A model generated the notes under the pieces. That model had not been told where the DNA came from, did no database searches, and saw only the letters and a program-made list of their open reading frames with translations. Shown here in pieces: positions 8,740-16,778 of a stretch of 64,000 nt of DNA. Source of the stretch: Streptomyces sp. NBC_00572 (GTDB lineage: Bacteria; Actinomycetota; Actinomycetes; Streptomycetales; Streptomycetaceae); the NCBI RefSeq assembly GCF_026341815.1, contig NZ_JAPENX010000001.1:992001-1056000 (forward strand), read 5' to 3'. A program made the translations under genes and the position numbers. How positions within the stretch are numbered: the stretch's first letter is position 1; the number at the start of each line of letters is the position of its first letter.

Positions 8740-9015
8740 TCAGCGGCCGTAGCGGATGAAGGTGCGGACCATGCGGCAGGTGGTGTCCGAGGGCGGGTGG
8801 ATGCCGATGTGGGCGGCTGTGGTGCGTATCGTCGTGTTCGTCGCCTTCGACGGGACGTAGACGCCGGCGTCGAGAAGGGCGATCGCGAGGCGCATGGCCT
8901 TCAGCCGGCGGTTGTGCGTCACGTACCACTCGCGGGGGCGGCCCGCGGGGAGCGGCTTCCTCTGGAGCGGCTTCCAGGGTTCGAGGGACGGTGTCCGGAT
9001 CACGGCGAGAGCCAT
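8740..9015 (-). CDS. Small conserved Streptomyces protein, probably DNA-damage inducible (91 aa)
   Basis: A 91-aa basic protein with PWKPLQRKPLPAGRPREWY, THNRRLKAMRLAIALLDAGVY and a conserved-looking HPPSDTTCRMVR tail. I recall a family of such small proteins repeated in Streptomyces genomes, but no biochemical function. An AGGAGG lies 7 bases before the ATG at 9015. Upstream is a near-perfect PafBC (RecA-NDp) promoter, so expression is expected to rise after DNA damage. No membrane segment or signal peptide. Nothing links it to the adjacent cyclodipeptide genes, which are convergent with it. Confidence 0.78.
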   Translation of the reverse strand: MALAVIRTPSLEPWKPLQRKPLPAGRPREWYVTHNRRLKAMRLAIALLDAGVYVPSKATNTTIRTTAAHIGIHPPSDTTCRMVRTFIRYGR

Positions 9016-9078
9016 GGGCTACCTCCTGGCGAACGGCGGGGGTGCGGGCCCTCCCCGGGACCCTCACCTTCACCCCCT

Positions 9079-9101
9079 ATTTTAGTGGCCCCCACTGACA
9101 A
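9079..9101 (-). promoter_or_regulatory. PafBC-type (RecA-NDp) DNA-damage promoter
   Basis: On the minus strand the sequence is TTGTCAGTG, 8 bases, TAAAAT, which fits the actinobacterial motif tTGTCRgtg-N8-TAnnnT. The -10 ends 64 bases from the ATG of the 91-aa gene, giving a leader of about 55-60 bases. Confidence 0.75.
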
Positions 9102-9164
9102 TCGCCCCTGGCCAGAGGGGGTTTAGGGGGTGGTGGAGAGAGGTCTGGGGGGTACCGTGGGGGC

Positions 9165-9524
9165 ATGGAGATCTGGATCAATCCCGCCTGTTCCAAGTGC
9201 CGCAGCGCCCTCACCCTTCTCGACGCCGAGGGCGCCGACTACACCGTGCGCCGCTACCTGGAGGACGTGCCCTCCCCCGACGAGATCCGGCAGGTGCTCG
9301 ACCGGCTCGGTCTTGAGCCGTGGGACATCACGCGGACGCAGGAGGCCGTCGCCAAGGAGCTCGGGGTGAAGGAGTGGGCCCGCGACGCCGAGAACCGGGA
9401 GCGATGGATCGCAGCCCTTTCGGCGCACCCCAAGCTCATCCAGCGGCCGATCATCACCGCCGAGGACGGCACGGCCGTCGTCGGCCGGTCCGAGGAGGCC
9501 GTTCGGGACGCGCTCTCCCGTTGA
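9165..9524 (+). CDS. ArsC/Spx-family protein (arsenate reductase-like)
   Basis: A 119-aa thioredoxin-fold protein of the ArsC family. It begins MEIWINPACSKCRSALTLL, with Cys10 at the catalytic position in a CxxC arrangement. It later has IQRPIITAEDGTAVVGR, the conserved RP-I region of ArsC. True arsenate reductase activity needs this Cys plus surrounding arginines, so a reductase or a related thiol role are both possible. No arsenite pump or ArsR gene is nearby, which argues against a dedicated resistance operon. It appears to be transcribed alone. Confidence 0.85.
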   Translation: MEIWINPACSKCRSALTLLDAEGADYTVRRYLEDVPSPDEIRQVLDRLGLEPWDITRTQEAVAKELGVKEWARDAENRERWIAALSAHPKLIQRPIITAEDGTAVVGRSEEAVRDALSR

Positions 9525-9550
9525 GGCCCTGCGGCGCCGCGGCGTTGGGG

Positions 9551-9754
9551 TTACGTCGGCTTCAGGAAGCTCTGGTAGCCCGGACGGAAGCCGGCAAGGC
9601 AGCCGGTCGGATCGAGGAGGACCGGCGGGCCGTCCTCCACACCGTGACTCAGGAGGTGTGTGGTGCCGTAGGGGGTGGGGAGTTCCGAGACTCTCGTGGG
9701 GTGCGGCCAGGTCGTGAGGAGCGCGTTGTAGGCGGCCTCGAAGATGACGGACAT
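9551..9754 (-). pseudogene. Alpha/beta hydrolase remnant
   Basis: A 67-aa frame starting MSVIFEAAYNALLTTWPHP resembles the first 45 residues of a Streptomyces alpha/beta hydrolase (AYdAvL-RWP, then PTPYGTTHLLSHG and DGPPVLL). The chain then jumps to a short tail ending SFLKPT with no nucleophile elbow, catalytic acid or histidine. The rest of the enzyme is not found in other frames on either side. It is divergent from the MarR gene, and the shared 56-base region holds a perfect inverted repeat, the layout of a regulator and its target. Most likely an internal deletion left only the ends. Confidence 0.6.
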
Positions 9755-9780
9755 GGCGCGGTCCTCTCGATCGGCGATAC

Positions 9781-9795
9781 TCTCGCTCAGCGAGA
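9781..9795. promoter_or_regulatory. Probable MarR operator (7-1-7 inverted repeat)
   Basis: TCTCGCT-C-AGCGAGA is a perfect inverted repeat in the short region between the divergent hydrolase remnant and the MarR gene, 5 bases before the MarR ribosome site. Confidence 0.6.
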
Positions 9796-9810
9796 TAATA
9801 GGAGGCCGTG

Positions 9811-10269
9811 GTGGACGAGTCACCCGAGATGCTCATCTTCCATCTGCTGCGCGAGGTCACCGTCGAATACGGGCTCCGCCAGGGCGAGTTCGCCGCCCTC
9901 AACGGCATGCACCCCACCGACGTCCGCGCCCTGATCTGCCTCCTCGACGCCGAACGCGCCGGCACCGACGCGACCGCAGGACGGCTCGGCGAGCGGCTCG
10001 GACTCAACTCGGCCGGCACGACGGCCGTCGTCGACCGGCTCGAACGCCTCGGCTACGTCGCCCGCGTCCGGGACACCCGCGACCGGCGGCGCGTGCTCCT
10101 CACCGTGGAGGACCGGGCGAAGGACCTCGGGCGGGCGCACTTCGGGCCTCTGATCGAAGGGGCCGTGACGCTCCTCGGCGGGTTCGAGGAGCGGGAGAAG
10201 GAGGCCGTTCGACGGTTCCTGAGCGGTGTTCGGGATCTCGTGAGCCGCGGGGACGAGGCGGGGCGGTGA
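9811..10269 (+). CDS. MarR family transcriptional regulator
   Basis: A 152-aa winged-helix protein. The HTH is ATAGRLGERLGLNSAGTTAVVDRLERLGYV and the wing is RVRDTRDRRRVLLTV, both typical of MarR. GGAGG (9801-9805) is 5 bases from the GTG at 9811; a second GTG at 9808 is only 2 bases away and less likely. The gene overlaps the next one (GTGA at 10266-10269), so it is probably co-translated with the MocR regulator. A perfect palindrome just upstream is the likely binding site. The signal molecule is unknown. Confidence 0.9.
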   Translation: MDESPEMLIFHLLREVTVEYGLRQGEFAALNGMHPTDVRALICLLDAERAGTDATAGRLGERLGLNSAGTTAVVDRLERLGYVARVRDTRDRRRVLLTVEDRAKDLGRAHFGPLIEGAVTLLGGFEEREKEAVRRFLSGVRDLVSRGDEAGR

Positions 10270-11672
10270 CCGGTACCGACGCGGGCGGGCTCGGGGTCGA
10301 TCTGCACCTGGAGTTGAGCGCCGCCGGTGGACGGCGGGCCGTACTCATCGCGGCCCTGCGCGAGGCCGTACGCGGCGGGCGGCTGGCTCCCGGGACCCGG
10401 CTGCCGCCCTACCGCTCGCTCGCCGCCGACCTCGGCATCGCCCGGAACACCGTCGCCGACGCCTACGCCGAACTCGTCGCCGAAGGCTGGCTCACCTCCC
10501 GCCAGGGCTCCGGGACCCACGTCGCCGACCGGGTCGCCGCGCCCGCCCCCGGGCCCGTACGGCCCACCGCGCCGCCGCCGCTCCCGTACGACCTCGTCCA
10601 GGGCAAGCCCGACCCCGGCGCCTTCCCTCGTGCCGCCTGGCTCGCGGCGGCCCGGCGGGCCCTGACGGCCGCGCCGCACGAGGCCTTCGGGATCGGCGAC
10701 CCGCAGGGCCGCATCGAACTGCGCCTGGCGCTCACCGAGTACCTCGCGCGCGTGCGGGGCGTTCGCACCACCCCCGACCGGATCGTGATCTGCTCGGGCG
10801 CCGCGCACGCCCTGCGGCTCCTCGCGCGCGTGCTCGGTCCGGCGAGGCCCTGGGCGGTCGAGGCGTACGGACTGCCCTTCCACCGCGGGCTCCTCGCCGA
10901 GGCCGGGGTGACGACGGTGCCGGTGGCCGTCGACGAGGACGGGGCGCGGGTCGCCGAAATCCCCCGCCACGCGGGCGCGGTACTGCTCACCCCCGCCCAT
11001 CAGTTCCCCACCGGCGGGCCGCTGCACCCCGAGCGCCGGGCCGGCGTCCTGGAGTGGGCGCGGGCCTCCGGCGGGCTGGTGATCGAGGACGACTACGACG
11101 GGGAGTTCCGCTACGACCGGCGACCGGTGGGCGCCGTCCAGGGCCTCGACCCCGAACGGACCGTCCTCGTCGGATCCATCAGCAAGAGCCTCTCCCCCGC
11201 ACTGCGGATCGGCTGGATGTGCCTGCCGGCCGCCCTGGTGGACGAGGCCGTCGCGGCGAAGGGCCTACGCGAGCCGTACGCCCCGGCCACCGAGCAGCTC
11301 ACCCTCGCGGACTTCCTCGCCTCCGGCGCGTACGACCGGCACGTCCGGCGGATGCGGCAGCGGCACCGCGGGCGGCGCGACCGCCTGGTGGCACTGCTCG
11401 CCGAACGGGTGCCGGGGGTACGGGTGACGGGCATCGCCGCCGGGCTGCACGCCGTCCTCGAACTGCCGCGGGGCACGGAGCGGGCCGCCCTCGCCGCGGC
11501 GGCCCGGCACGGGGTCGCGGTCGAGGGCCTGGCTCCCTACCGTCACCCCGACGCCAGGGGCCCCGCCCATCCGGACGGGCTCGTCGTCGGCTACGCCACA
11601 CCGCCGGAGCGGCTGTACGGAGCCGCCCTGGACGCGTTGCGCGGGGCCCTGTCCGAGGCGCTCGGGTCCTGA
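10266..11672 (+). CDS. MocR/PdxR-type regulator (GntR HTH fused to aminotransferase fold)
   Basis: A 468-aa fusion. Residues 20-95 form a GntR winged helix (APGTRLPPYRSLAADLGIARNTVADAY). Residues about 115-465 form a fold-type I aminotransferase domain that uses pyridoxal phosphate as a sensor. Visible motifs are ICSGAAHALRLLARVL, the EDDYDGEFRYDRRPVGA aspartate that binds the PLP ring nitrogen, and the PLP lysine in GSISKSLSPALRIGW. Such proteins regulate genes of B6, taurine, GABA or other amine metabolism; no obvious B6 gene is adjacent here. The start overlaps the MarR stop, indicating one operon. Confidence 0.9.
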   Translation: MTGTDAGGLGVDLHLELSAAGGRRAVLIAALREAVRGGRLAPGTRLPPYRSLAADLGIARNTVADAYAELVAEGWLTSRQGSGTHVADRVAAPAPGPVRPTAPPPLPYDLVQGKPDPGAFPRAAWLAAARRALTAAPHEAFGIGDPQGRIELRLALTEYLARVRGVRTTPDRIVICSGAAHALRLLARVLGPARPWAVEAYGLPFHRGLLAEAGVTTVPVAVDEDGARVAEIPRHAGAVLLTPAHQFPTGGPLHPERRAGVLEWARASGGLVIEDDYDGEFRYDRRPVGAVQGLDPERTVLVGSISKSLSPALRIGWMCLPAALVDEAVAAKGLREPYAPATEQLTLADFLASGAYDRHVRRMRQRHRGRRDRLVALLAERVPGVRVTGIAAGLHAVLELPRGTERAALAAAARHGVAVEGLAPYRHPDARGPAHPDGLVVGYATPPERLYGAALDALRGALSEALGS

Positions 11673-11700
11673 AGCCCACGGGGCGCTCAAGAGTCGGGCC

Positions 11701-12651
11701 TCAGCCTTCCGACGCCTCGCGGCCCGTCGCCGCTGCCCTCTTCCCGACTGCCGCCTCCGCCTCCGCCTCCGCCTCCGCCAGGATCTCCGTGAGGCGGAGG
11801 CCGAAGCGGGCGTCGCAGGCGTCGGGTTCGCCCGTGCGGGCCGAGCGGATCAGGGCGTCCACGGCAGCGCCGAACGCTCCCACCGCCCCGTCCCAGCGGG
11901 GCAGTTCGGCGCGACCCCCGGCGCCGAACAGGGTGAGGGCCGCCCCCGCCGCCTCCGGCGGGGCGCTGAGAGTGAGCGTCGCGGTGCTGCTCGCGCCCGA
12001 GCTGTGGCGCAGCACCAGGTGGTGGGTGTCCGCCGGGCCGGGCGCCGCGGTGATCTCTGTGACGTCACCGAGGACCGGCAGGAGGACGGAAAGGACGTGC
12101 GGCCCCACGTCCCACAGACCGCCCTTGGCCCGGCGCCAGGGGGAGGCCGCGTACGCGCTGCTCGAACCGGCCCCGTAGAGCGAGCCCAGCCAGTGCGCCT
12201 CGCCCAGGAACCAGCCGCCGACCGCCGCCTGTTCCTCGACCCAGCGGGCCGTCGGCTCCGCGAACCGCAGCGTGCAGAAGACCACCGAGGCCACCCCCGC
12301 GGCCTCCACCGCCTCGGCCACCTTCCGCGCCCCCACGACCGTCGTCGCGACCGGCTTGTCCAGCAGGACATGACAGCCGGCTTCGGCCGCCCGGACCGCC
12401 AGCGGGGCCTGGACGTCCGGCGGCAGCGCGAACGCCACCGCGTCACTGGCGGCGAACAGGGCGTCCACGTCCTCGTACGCGCGCGTGCCCGACGCGGCGG
12501 CGAGCGCCGCCGCCGCCTCGGGGCGTCTGCCCCACACCCCGCTGAACTCGATCCCCTGATGCCCGGCGAGCGCGGGCGCGTGCGTGTGACCGGCCCAGGG
12601 GCCGGTGCCGAGGAGTCCGATGCGGGGCTTCGCGCCCAGGTGCTTCGCCAT
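11701..12651 (-). CDS. Gfo/Idh/MocA family oxidoreductase
   Basis: A 316-aa NAD(P)-dependent dehydrogenase of the glucose-fructose oxidoreductase/inositol dehydrogenase type. The Rossmann start is RIGLLGTGPWAGHTHAPAL. The family motif appears as LLDKPVATT, whose Lys-Pro is the conserved EKP-like site. The C-terminal half is the usual substrate domain, then LTEILAEAEAEAEAAVGKR coded by a hexanucleotide repeat. The substrate cannot be predicted. It is divergent from the vWA-protein gene, with a 190-base region between them in which I see no clear operator. Confidence 0.88.
   Translation of the reverse strand: MAKHLGAKPRIGLLGTGPWAGHTHAPALAGHQGIEFSGVWGRRPEAAAALAAASGTRAYEDVDALFAASDAVAFALPPDVQAPLAVRAAEAGCHVLLDKPVATTVVGARKVAEAVEAAGVASVVFCTLRFAEPTARWVEEQAAVGGWFLGEAHWLGSLYGAGSSSAYAASPWRRAKGGLWDVGPHVLSVLLPVLGDVTEITAAPGPADTHHLVLRHSSGASSTATLTLSAPPEAAGAALTLFGAGGRAELPRWDGAVGAFGAAVDALIRSARTGEPDACDARFGLRLTEILAEAEAEAEAAVGKRAAATGREASEG
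11751..11779. repeat. Hexanucleotide repeat (CCGCCT)4.8 in the oxidoreductase 3' end
   Basis: Four full CCGCCT units plus CCGCC, read on the minus strand as a Glu-Ala run near the protein C-terminus. The length is in steps of two codons, so slippage would not shift the frame. Confidence 0.8.
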
Positions 12652-12841
12652 GCCCCCAGTCTGCCGTGCGCCTCCGACAGCAGCTCCCGATAATCCGCTC
12701 GCGTGCCACCCCCCGCCCGGTGTTAGCGTTTCCAGGCCGGCCGCGGGACTTCGGTGCGACTTCCGGAACCTGCCTCTGAAGCAACGTCTTCGCTGTTCGT
12801 GCCCTCATTCCCCGGCCGGCATCCACGAGAAGGAGAGAGCA

Positions 12842-14257
12842 GTGTCCGAGCTCGTCGCAGCCGAGGACGTGCTCCTCTTCGTCAACGCCGCCGTGACCGC
12901 CACCGGCCAGCGCGAGTTCCGCTCCTCCGCCGCCGCCCAGCGGTTCTCGCTCCGCTTCGTCCACGAATACGTACGCGTCAACTACCGGCCCGTGTACGCC
13001 GCCGCCCTCGCACTCGACATCAACCACCACAACGCCGCCCTCATCGTCGAACAGCTGCTGCGCACCGCCGACGAGGCCGGCGGGCCCGAGGAGAAGCGGG
13101 CCGAGGGTCGGCTGATCGGGGCGCGGCTCGCGCTGCTTCCGCCGCAGCGGGTCTACCGGCTGTTCCGCGCGCTGCGCGCCGCCGGGGTCAACAACCGGCG
13201 CACGCGCGCGATCATGCGCGCATGGGTCGCGGCCCGCCCCGATCCCGCCCTGGACGCGGTGAAGTACCGGACCGGCCTGAAGGCCACCCTCCGGCACGTC
13301 CACGGCCGGCTCCCCGACCCCGAGACCGGGGACTTCCTCTTCGCGCCGGGCCGCCGGGTCCGGTACGAGAACCCGACGCTCGACGCGTTCCGCCGCGCCC
13401 GTTACGAGCAGGGCGCCTTGTACGAGCTGCCGTTCACCGTCGCAGAAGGGTTCGCCGCCAAGCACGGCGTACCGCGCGAGGTGTTCCTGGAGCGGATCGC
13501 GCCCCGGATGACCAGGCTCGAACAGCTCAGGACGGCGCGGGCCGCCGACCTGTCCGTGATGCCGCTGACCCGGCTCGCCCTGTACGTCCTCTCGCTGCCG
13601 TTCGGCGAGCGCGTGGAGCGGCGGGCGGAGCTGACGGGTGCGCTGCGGGCGGCTGCCCGGCGCGCGGCGGGGCCGTACGCCGGGAGCTGGGGGCGGGTCA
13701 CGGCCGTCCTCGACGACAGCTTCTCCTCCTCGGGTTCGGCGGTGAAGCGGCGCCGCCCGCTGGCCGTGGCGCTGGGCTGCCACTATCTCCTGGAGGCGCT
13801 CGCGGCGCCGGGGGCGTACACCCCGCTGTGGACCTCCGGCGGCAGCGACCCGCTCCTCGTCCGGCCGTACGGACCGACCCCGCTGGGCATGCGCGTCCTG
13901 GACGGCCTGGAGACCGGCCCCGACCGGCTCGTGATCGTCTCGGACGGCTGGGACAACGCCCCGCCGGGGCTCGCGGGCGAGGTCCTGCGGGTGTGGAGGT
14001 CGCGGCTGGATCCGGAGCGCCGGACGAGCGTGGTGCACCTGAACCCCGTATACGACGCGCAGGGCTTCGACGTACGCCGGCTCGCCCCGAGCGTGCCCGC
14101 CGCCGGGATCCGGGACGCGGAGGATCTGGCGGCGCTCGTGGAGATCGCGCAGTTCACCGAGGGGCGGACCGGGTTCGCGGAGCTGCGGGCCTATCTGGAC
14201 CGGCGGGTGGAGCTGTTCCTGGCCGGGGCGGGAGAGGGAAAGGGGGCCGGGGGATGA
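12842..14257 (+). CDS. Helical N-terminal + vWA-like protein (TROVE-like layout), function unknown
   Basis: A 471-aa protein. Residues 1-270 are helical and Arg/Ala-rich (QRFSLRFVHEYVRVNYRPVY, PQRVYRLFRALRAAGVNNRR). From about 285 a von Willebrand A-like domain follows: VLDDSFSSSGS gives a DxSxS metal site (Asp291, Ser293, Ser295), and DRLVIVSDGWDN supplies a later acidic strand end. A helical domain followed by vWA with a MIDAS site is the plan of the RNA-binding TROVE/Ro60 family, but I see no decisive TROVE sequence match. The GTG start has AGGAG 6 bases upstream. The stop overlaps the next gene by ATGA, so the two products are probably made together. Confidence 0.75.
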   Translation: MSELVAAEDVLLFVNAAVTATGQREFRSSAAAQRFSLRFVHEYVRVNYRPVYAAALALDINHHNAALIVEQLLRTADEAGGPEEKRAEGRLIGARLALLPPQRVYRLFRALRAAGVNNRRTRAIMRAWVAARPDPALDAVKYRTGLKATLRHVHGRLPDPETGDFLFAPGRRVRYENPTLDAFRRARYEQGALYELPFTVAEGFAAKHGVPREVFLERIAPRMTRLEQLRTARAADLSVMPLTRLALYVLSLPFGERVERRAELTGALRAAARRAAGPYAGSWGRVTAVLDDSFSSSGSAVKRRRPLAVALGCHYLLEALAAPGAYTPLWTSGGSDPLLVRPYGPTPLGMRVLDGLETGPDRLVIVSDGWDNAPPGLAGEVLRVWRSRLDPERRTSVVHLNPVYDAQGFDVRRLAPSVPAAGIRDAEDLAALVEIAQFTEGRTGFAELRAYLDRRVELFLAGAGEGKGAGG

Positions 14258-15453
14258 CCCGGATCGATCTGACCGGGCTCGACGTCCGGCCGGCACAGGT
14301 GTGGGGCGGGGTGCGGCTCGTGCCGCTCGTGCGGGCCGAGCCGGTCCCCGGGCTGCGCCTGCACCGGGAGATCTACGGCGGTTTCGGCGCGGTGGACCTG
14401 CCCGATCGCACCACCTACACCTCGTACGTCCCGCACGGCTTCGTCGCCGACTGGACGGGGGCGGGGACGGACTCGTCCTCGGTGCCGGGGGCGGGCCGGG
14501 AGTCCGCCGCGTACGGGACCCGGCTCGGTGGCAGCGCCGGCGACGAGCCGCCGTCCTGCGTGCCCCTGCGCCGGATCCACCGGATGGCCAAACGGCGGCG
14601 CGCCCAGGACGGGCACATCGAGCGGCGGCTCCGTTTCCTGCCGCTGCACCTCGCCCTGGAGGGTTATCTCGCACTGCACTTCGGCGGGCCGTCGATCGTC
14701 TGGGACGAGTGGTCCCGCGAGACGGTCCGGCACGGCCTCTCTCCGCGCTCCGAGGCGGCGTACGCGGGGTGGAGCGTGCCCGGTCTCACGGAGGCCCTGC
14801 GGATCTTCGAGGTCCACCCGGGCCAGTGCGGGCTGCTCTTGTACGTGGCCGACGCGCTGGCCGCGGCCTTCGTGGTGCCGCACCCGGACGACTACCGGCT
14901 GCTGCACCCGACGCTCGTCGAGGACCTGTACGGGGAGCTGGTCCACCAGTACGCGTACTACGGCGGCCCGGTGCCCGAGTTCACGGCGCGGATCAGGGAC
15001 GGGGCCGGCGGCATCCGGAACCTCGCGGATCTGCGGGCGGCGGCGCGGGAGCAGGAGCGGGCCTGGACGGTGGCGCACGACGGGCTGATGGCGCGGGACC
15101 TCCTGGAGACCTCGTACGCCTTCGAGCGGGTGCATCGGATGGGGCCGTTCGATCTGCACCGATTCCTGCCGCCGTTCGAGCGGGGCGGGCGGGAGCAGCA
15201 CATCGGCGAGCTGATCACCGACCGCAAGGGCCGGACGGCGTACCTGAAGACGTTCCGGCTCTCGGAGAACCAGATCCGGAAGGGGCATCTGCTGCAGCGC
15301 CTCGCCGACTGCGACTGGCACCTGGAGCGGACGGCGCAGGCCCTGGGGACCTCGTACGCGGAGGTCGTACGGCGTGTCCGGGGCGCGGGTCTCGACTCCC
15401 TCCTGAACTCCCACGTGGTCGCACAGCGGCTCCGCGAAAATCAGGAAGGCTGA
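14254..15453 (+). CDS. ARPP-like protein with C-terminal Fis-type HTH, partner of the vWA protein
   Basis: A 399-aa protein. The start (IDLTGLDVRPAQVWGGVRLVPLVR) recalls the ARPP domain family (ARG and rhodanese/phosphatase-associated proteins) that I know from comparative-genomics work; this assignment is from memory. The middle has basic RRIHRMAKRRRAQDGHIERR and VWDEWSRETVRHGLSPRSE. The C-terminus, GHLLQRLADCDWHLERTAQALGTSYAEVV, fits a Fis-type HTH. No membrane segment or signal peptide. It overlaps the vWA gene by ATGA. The GlnR-like site of glnII begins directly after its stop. Nucleic-acid binding is inferred; the pathway is unknown. Confidence 0.7.
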   Translation: MTRIDLTGLDVRPAQVWGGVRLVPLVRAEPVPGLRLHREIYGGFGAVDLPDRTTYTSYVPHGFVADWTGAGTDSSSVPGAGRESAAYGTRLGGSAGDEPPSCVPLRRIHRMAKRRRAQDGHIERRLRFLPLHLALEGYLALHFGGPSIVWDEWSRETVRHGLSPRSEAAYAGWSVPGLTEALRIFEVHPGQCGLLLYVADALAAAFVVPHPDDYRLLHPTLVEDLYGELVHQYAYYGGPVPEFTARIRDGAGGIRNLADLRAAAREQERAWTVAHDGLMARDLLETSYAFERVHRMGPFDLHRFLPPFERGGREQHIGELITDRKGRTAYLKTFRLSENQIRKGHLLQRLADCDWHLERTAQALGTSYAEVVRRVRGAGLDSLLNSHVVAQRLRENQEG

Positions 15454-15491
15454 GTAACACGGGGTTCACATTCGGGCAACCGCCGGGAAAT
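15454..15491 (+). promoter_or_regulatory. Candidate GlnR box of glnII
   Basis: GTAAC-n6-TTCAC-n6-GCAAC-n6-GAAAT keeps the exact 11-base spacing of GlnR sites, but the second and third parts are poor matches. It starts on the base after the stop codon of the upstream gene and lies about 100 bases before glnII. Confidence 0.6.
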
Positions 15492-15591
15492 CCCGTGTTG
15501 CGAAGCTGCGACCGGACACAGACACCGCAGCTTCTCGCAGCGCCGCGAGCCGCCGCGACACCCGCAGCAGCACGCCCAAAGGATGAGGCCC

Positions 15592-16623
15592 GTGACCTTC
15601 AAGGCTGAGTACATCTGGATCGACGGCACCGAGCCGACCGCGAAGCTTCGCTCGAAGACGAAGATCCTCGCCGGCGAGGGCGCCTCCCTGGAGGAGCTGC
15701 CGATCTGGGGCTTCGACGGTTCCAGCACGAACCAGGCCAAGGGCCACGCCTCGGACCGCGTCCTCAAGCCGGTCTTCGTCTGCCCGGACCCGATCCGCGG
15801 CGGCGACGACATCCTGGTGCTGTGCGAGGTCCTCAACACGGACATGACGCCGCACGACTCGAACACCCGCGCCGCGCTCGCCGAGGTCGAGGCGAAGTAC
15901 GCCGCGCAGGAGCCGATCTTCGGCATCGAGCAGGAGTACACCTTCTTCGAGGGCAGCCGCCCGCTCGGCTTCCCGACCAACGGCTTCCCGGCCGCTCAGG
16001 GTGGCTACTACTGCGGCGTCGGCGCGGACGAGATCTTCGGCCGCCCGATCGTCGAGGCGCACCTGGAGAACTGCCTCAAGGCCGGTCTCGGCATCTCCGG
16101 CATCAACGCCGAGGTCATGCCCGGCCAGTGGGAGTTCCAGGTCGGCCCGCTGGCGCCGCTGGAGGTCTCCGACCAGCTGTGGATCGCCCGCTGGCTGCTG
16201 TACCGCACGGCCGAGGACTTCAACGTCTCCGCGACGCTGGACCCGAAGCCGGTGAAGGGCGACTGGAACGGCGCGGGCGCGCACACCAACTTCTCGACGA
16301 AGGCGATGCGCGAGGGCTACGACGCGATCATCACCGCCGCCGAGTCCCTCGGCGAGGGCTCGAAGCCGCTCGACCACGTCAAGAACTACGGCGCCGGCAT
16401 CGACGACCGTCTGACGGGCCTGCACGAGACCGCCCCGTGGGACCAGTACTCCTACGGCGTCTCGGACCGCGGCGCCTCGGTCCGCATCCCGTGGCAGGTC
16501 GAGCAGGACCAGAAGGGCTACATCGAGGACCGCCGCCCGAACGCCAACGTGGACCCGTACACGGTGACCCGCCTCCTGGTGGACACCTGCTGCGAGGCCC
16601 TCGCGAAGGCCGGCCAGGTCTGA
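15592..16623 (+). CDS. glnII: Glutamine synthetase type II GlnII
   Basis: A eukaryotic-type glutamine synthetase, 343 aa, the same length as the S. coelicolor enzyme. Motifs include AEYIWIDGTEPTAKLRSKT, PIWGFDGSSTNQA, FGIEQEYTFF, INAEVMPGQWEFQVGP and KGDWNGAGAHTNFST. It is shorter than type I and has no adenylylation tyrosine segment, so GlnE is not expected to act on it. The GTG at 15592 gives MTFKAEYIW, the usual start; an ATG at 15583 would abut the ribosome site. A candidate GlnR box lies upstream and a hairpin follows. This enzyme backs up GlnA in streptomycetes. Confidence 0.97.
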   Translation: MTFKAEYIWIDGTEPTAKLRSKTKILAGEGASLEELPIWGFDGSSTNQAKGHASDRVLKPVFVCPDPIRGGDDILVLCEVLNTDMTPHDSNTRAALAEVEAKYAAQEPIFGIEQEYTFFEGSRPLGFPTNGFPAAQGGYYCGVGADEIFGRPIVEAHLENCLKAGLGISGINAEVMPGQWEFQVGPLAPLEVSDQLWIARWLLYRTAEDFNVSATLDPKPVKGDWNGAGAHTNFSTKAMREGYDAIITAAESLGEGSKPLDHVKNYGAGIDDRLTGLHETAPWDQYSYGVSDRGASVRIPWQVEQDQKGYIEDRRPNANVDPYTVTRLLVDTCCEALAKAGQV

Positions 16624-16640
16624 TCCGCACCGCTTCACCA

Positions 16641-16676
16641 CGAGGGGCGCCCACCGGGAACGGTGGGCGCCCTTCG
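16641..16676 (+). terminator. glnII terminator hairpin
   Basis: A 15-bp stem (16641-16655 with 16662-16676, one G-U pair) with a 6-base loop, 18 bases after the glnII stop. Confidence 0.87.
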
Positions 16677-16778
16677 TGCTTCCGGGGGAGGGCGCTCTCC
16701 CGGCATGTGGGAAGGACGACACGGGGTTTGGCCGGTGAAGGGGTCGTCGGGGGCATTCCCTTCTGGTTCAATAGGGAA

